Under the pieces are notes generated by a model. The model made no database searches and had not been told where the DNA came from. It worked only from the letters and a program-made list of their open reading frames with translations. This document shows, one piece after another, positions 6,661-8,193 of a DNA stretch of 8,193 nt. This DNA is from Suilimivivens sp964402925. GTDB lineage: Bacteria; Bacillota; Clostridia; Lachnospirales; Lachnospiraceae. Position 1 is the stretch's first letter; each line of letters opens with the position of its first letter. Location of the stretch: positions 1-8,193 of the forward strand of contig CAYOED010000117.1 in the NCBI GenBank assembly GCA_964402925.1. The letters run 5' to 3'. Position numbers and translations under genes: made by a program.

Positions 6661-7043
6661 TCCAGGCAGTCCCCTTTCTCCTCATCCTTCAAGTTTTCAT
6701 CTATAAATCGTCTCATTTCCTCCGCCTCCTGCAAAGAAAGCTTCCTTCCGCTGCAAAATGCCGTCAGAAACCGCGGCAATGAGCCTGCAAATACGTTCTC
6801 CACATACTCTCTGCTCTGGGCGCCATAAAATTCTTCTTTGCTCATTCTGGCACGCACCATGGCATTTTCATTCTGAAACAGGCCCTTATCGCACAGCTTT
6901 TTTAAAACCGTATAGGTAGTTGATTTTTTCCAGTTCATTTCCTTCTCACATATTTTCACCAGCTCCGGTGATGGCAATGGTTCTCTCTCCCATATGATCT
7001 CCGCAAACCTCTTCTCCGCATCTGCCAGCCTATATCCTCCCAT
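6657..7043 (-). CDS. BlaI/MecI-family winged-helix transcriptional repressor
   Basis: This 128-residue cytosolic protein has the BlaI/MecI/CopY layout. An N-terminal winged helix begins with L-A-D-A-E (6-10) and I-I-W-E (16-19). The recognition helix is K-K-S-T-T-Y-T-V-L-K-K-L (39-50), followed by the K-G-L-F turn, a wing at 60-68, and a helical dimer domain at about 75-122. BlaI proteins hold their own operon silent until the partner M56 protease cleaves them. The partner gene follows directly with a four-base overlap. AGGAGG (7060-7055) lies eleven bases before the ATG; a TTG at residue 6, preceded by GGGAGG, is an alternative start, but the family's usual N-terminal length favours the ATG. 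Two 17-base operators just upstream point to autoregulation. No beta-lactamase gene is nearby. Confidence 0.9.
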   Translation of the reverse strand: MGGYRLADAEKRFAEIIWEREPLPSPELVKICEKEMNWKKSTTYTVLKKLCDKGLFQNENAMVRARMSKEEFYGAQSREYVENVFAGSLPRFLTAFCSGRKLSLQEAEEMRRFIDENLKDEEKGDCLE

Positions 7044-7086
7044 TCCTCACTTGTCCTCCTACTCTCTTCTTTATCGCGCCCGCTTA

Positions 7087-7103
7087 GTCTATAGACAATA
7101 GAC
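7087..7103. promoter_or_regulatory. Operator 1 for the BlaI-family repressor
   Basis: GTCTATAGACAATAGAC has GTCTAT and ATAGAC arms around a five-base centre, a 17-base dyad. It is identical at 16 of 17 positions to the reverse complement of the second site. It lies downstream of the TATAAT at 7111-7106, near the expected transcription start, where a bound repressor would block initiation. Confidence 0.75.
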
Positions 7104-7105
7104 CA

Positions 7106-7146
7106 ATTATATTCTTCAGTCTATTATCTATAGACCATTTTGTCAA
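7106..7146 (-). promoter_or_regulatory. Candidate promoter of the repressor-protease operon
   Basis: A perfect minus-strand TTGACA lies at 7146-7141. With 17-base spacing it would pair with TAGACT (7123-7118), four of six matches and partly inside operator 2. A perfect TATAAT lies at 7111-7106 but 29 bases from that TTGACA, so it would need a weak -35 (TCTATA, 7134-7129). Either choice puts an operator on the promoter. Which is used cannot be decided by reading. Confidence 0.55.
7119..7135. promoter_or_regulatory. Operator 2 for the BlaI-family repressor
   Basis: GTCTATTATCTATAGAC is the inverted partner of operator 1, with the same GTCTAT-N5-ATAGAC arms. Fifteen bases separate the two sites, placing their centres 32 bases apart, about three helical turns, so two dimers could sit on one face of the DNA. 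It overlaps the region between the candidate -35 and -10 elements. Confidence 0.75.
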
Positions 7147-7231
7147 GAAAAATTGTATTTTCCAAAAACTTTCCTGTTACGCTTTCAGGATGATCGGCAG
7201 TATCTTTATGACTCGTTGTTATTCCCAACTC

Positions 7232-7705
7232 TTAATGAAAATACTGTAATGTAGAATATTCATATACACGTTTAAATTTCTTTTTATCAAATTTCGTTGC
7301 TTTTCCCAATAGACCATCCACATAGTTATCAATATATTTTTGAGCATCGCTCTTTATATATACTATGTTATCTCGTGTTTCATTAAACTCATCTTTATCC
7401 ACAATTGCATCTGTTGATCCAATATATTCGCTCTTCCTGATTATCAAAATCTTACTATAGTCCAATCCAGAATTTGTTCTTTTAGAACGGATACTATGTT
7501 TAAATTTGAACGCATATTTATGATTAATATGACTTCTATAAGAAATACAAATAAAATAGCCATAACAAGACTGTACTAACAGGCAATTATATGGCCTGCT
7601 ATTCTTCCTTAAAATTTCTTTATATGGTGGATCAGGGTAGTCAGCATAAAATTTATTCGTTAAGTTCAACACTTGGTAATCAAACGTGTCTTCTTTGCAG
7701 CACAT
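7232..7705 (-). CDS. Putative type III toxin-antitoxin endoribonuclease (ToxN/AbiQ/CptN-like)
   Basis: This 157-residue, very basic, AT-rich protein has the order of motifs I associate with ToxN/AbiQ/CptN toxins: F-Y near 19-20, R-P-Y-N (37-40), Y-F-I-C-I (50-54), S-Y-R-S-H-I-N-H-K-Y-A-F (55-66), then S-G-L-D-Y-S-K-I (79-86), and a helical C-terminus ending Y-F-H. Such toxins are RNases neutralised by a repeat RNA made from upstream DNA, with a terminator between the RNA and the toxin; a terminator is indeed found at 7720-7745. AAGGAG (7716-7711) lies five bases before the ATG. Family assignment is from pattern memory and is the least secure of the named genes; a general RNase or an unknown mobile-element protein is possible. 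The low GC compared with neighbours suggests transfer. No antitoxin repeat array was clearly seen. Confidence 0.55.
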   Translation of the reverse strand: MCCKEDTFDYQVLNLTNKFYADYPDPPYKEILRKNSRPYNCLLVQSCYGYFICISYRSHINHKYAFKFKHSIRSKRTNSGLDYSKILIIRKSEYIGSTDAIVDKDEFNETRDNIVYIKSDAQKYIDNYVDGLLGKATKFDKKKFKRVYEYSTLQYFH

Positions 7706-8193
7706 AATATCTCCTTAGTAAAAATGGGAGAGCTTACGCCCTCCCCGGAAATTACCCCACGACACTCTTTGAAACCCTCCGATGCAGCTCTTAAAGCACG
7801 GCTTTTCAGGACATAAAAAAGCCGCCTTGTACCATTAGATTGCCCCATAGGAACGGATAATGGGAAAGCCTGCATCTGTGCCATATACATCCCCAAAAGC
7901 ATCGGAAGGTTGGATAGCACTTTCTTTTCCACCGCTTCCACGATACACTCTGCAAAAGCATCTTCTTTCTCCCTCGTTTCCAAGTACGGATCATTTCCTA
8001 TTACCATGCACCTGTCATAATAAGCATTGACCGCCTCTATCACGAATTTATTCTGTGATTTGAACATCTGCCTTACCTGCGGGGAGTGCAGAAGCTCCCA
8101 TGCCCTGCGCCGCCTCTGGTACATTGCATTCCGTTCACGGATTCTCTGCTTCTCTTTTATCTCAGCCAGTTCTTCTTCAGAAAGCTCCTGCGC
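7666..8193 (-). CDS. ParR-like plasmid/ICE partition protein, 5' end outside the window
   Basis: The frame is open from the right edge of the window to a stop at 7666, giving 175 visible residues. An ATG at 8124 has no ribosome binding site, and the frame reads on upstream through a charged stretch (E-E-E-L-A-E-I-K-E-K), so the true start lies beyond 8193. The central part, S-Q-N-K-F-V-I-E-A-V-N-A-Y-Y followed by D-P-Y-L-E-T-R-E-K-E-D-A-F, resembles small partition (ParR-type) proteins found beside ParM-like ATPases on Clostridial plasmids and conjugative elements, which bind centromere-like DNA. The last 60 or so residues look unlike a normal ending: they run through a hairpin, a terminator and 40 bases of the toxin gene. 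The original 3' end may therefore have been replaced when the toxin locus joined. The assignment is moderate. Confidence 0.5.
   Translation of the reverse strand, partial: AQELSEEELAEIKEKQRIRERNAMYQRRRRAWELLHSPQVRQMFKSQNKFVIEAVNAYYDRCMVIGNDPYLETREKEDAFAECIVEAVEKKVLSNLPMLLGMYMAQMQAFPLSVPMGQSNGTRRLFYVLKSRALRAASEGFKECRGVISGEGVSSPIFTKEILCAAKKTRLITKC
7720..7745 (-). terminator. Intrinsic terminator just upstream of the toxin gene
   Basis: On the minus strand, GGGAGGGC (7745-7738) pairs with GCTCTCCC (7733-7726) around a GTAA loop, with one G-U pair that forms only in the minus-strand RNA. A and five U follow (7725-7720). The toxin ribosome binding site begins four bases later. In type III toxin-antitoxin loci a terminator at this place limits read-through from the antitoxin RNA into the toxin. 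Confidence 0.8.

Noticed and set aside
7164..7190. Possible terminator after the toxin gene (minus strand TCCTG/CAGGA stem with TTTTT)
   Set aside because: The stem is only five pairs with a nine-base loop, and the T-run begins three bases after it, so it is too weak to list.
7759..7895. Three TGGGG-starting segments as antitoxin tandem repeats
   Set aside because: Spacings are 48 and 88 bases and similarity beyond the first bases is patchy. The first copy encodes a part of the ParR-like protein that looks normal. This is not convincing as a repeat array.
1..8193. CRISPR array, tRNA, rRNA or insertion sequence
   Set aside because: No regularly spaced repeats with unique spacers, no tRNA-like cloverleaf, no rRNA core sequence and no transposase-like protein were seen on either strand.

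Overview
The window looks like chromosome from a low-to-mid GC Firmicute, most likely a Lachnospiraceae-type gut Clostridium. The reasons are the strong AGGAGG-type ribosome binding sites, an FMN riboswitch with an intrinsic terminator ahead of a RibU transporter, a BlaI/M56 pair, and a partition-like protein and ToxN/CptN-like toxin of kinds I associate with that family. This assignment is inference from family content, not a database match.

Layout, left to right. Positions 1-75 hold a hairpin with a T-run, followed by a small FMN-binding split-barrel protein (76-504, +). A 194-base gap then leads into a three-gene plus-strand operon (699-3680): a VTC-domain protein of the polyphosphate polymerase type, a DUF4956 four-helix membrane protein, and a secreted right-handed beta-helix protein (Cthe_2159/DUF4353 type) with a C-terminal membrane anchor. 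Just upstream are four direct repeats with an 11-base period (617-655) that resemble a PhoP/PhoB box. They sit where such a box should be relative to a candidate -10. Together this suggests a phosphate-regulated machine that makes a polyphosphate-like polyanion on the inside, moves it across the membrane, and displays a calcium-type beta-helix protein outside.

A bidirectional terminator (3717-3738) separates this operon from the convergent ribU gene (3756-4517, -). ribU has its own promoter, an FMN aptamer (4689-4828), and a terminator whose 3' arm shares a six-base sequence with the aptamer, giving a simple antitermination model.

Next on the minus strand is a two-gene regulator: a BlaI-family repressor (6657-7043) overlapping by four bases a BlaR1-like membrane protease (4912-6660). 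The outer sensor domain of the protease is an intact M23 peptidoglycan peptidase rather than a penicillin-binding domain. Two near-identical 17-base operators in inverted orientation lie over its promoter.

The right end (7232-8193, -) looks like part of a mobile element. It holds the 3' portion of a ParR-like partition protein, an intrinsic terminator inside the end of that frame, and an AT-rich toxin gene resembling the ToxN/AbiQ/CptN type III toxins. The order partition gene, terminator, toxin fits a plasmid or ICE maintenance module. No clear RNA antitoxin repeat array was seen. No stretch over 300 bases lacks a gene.
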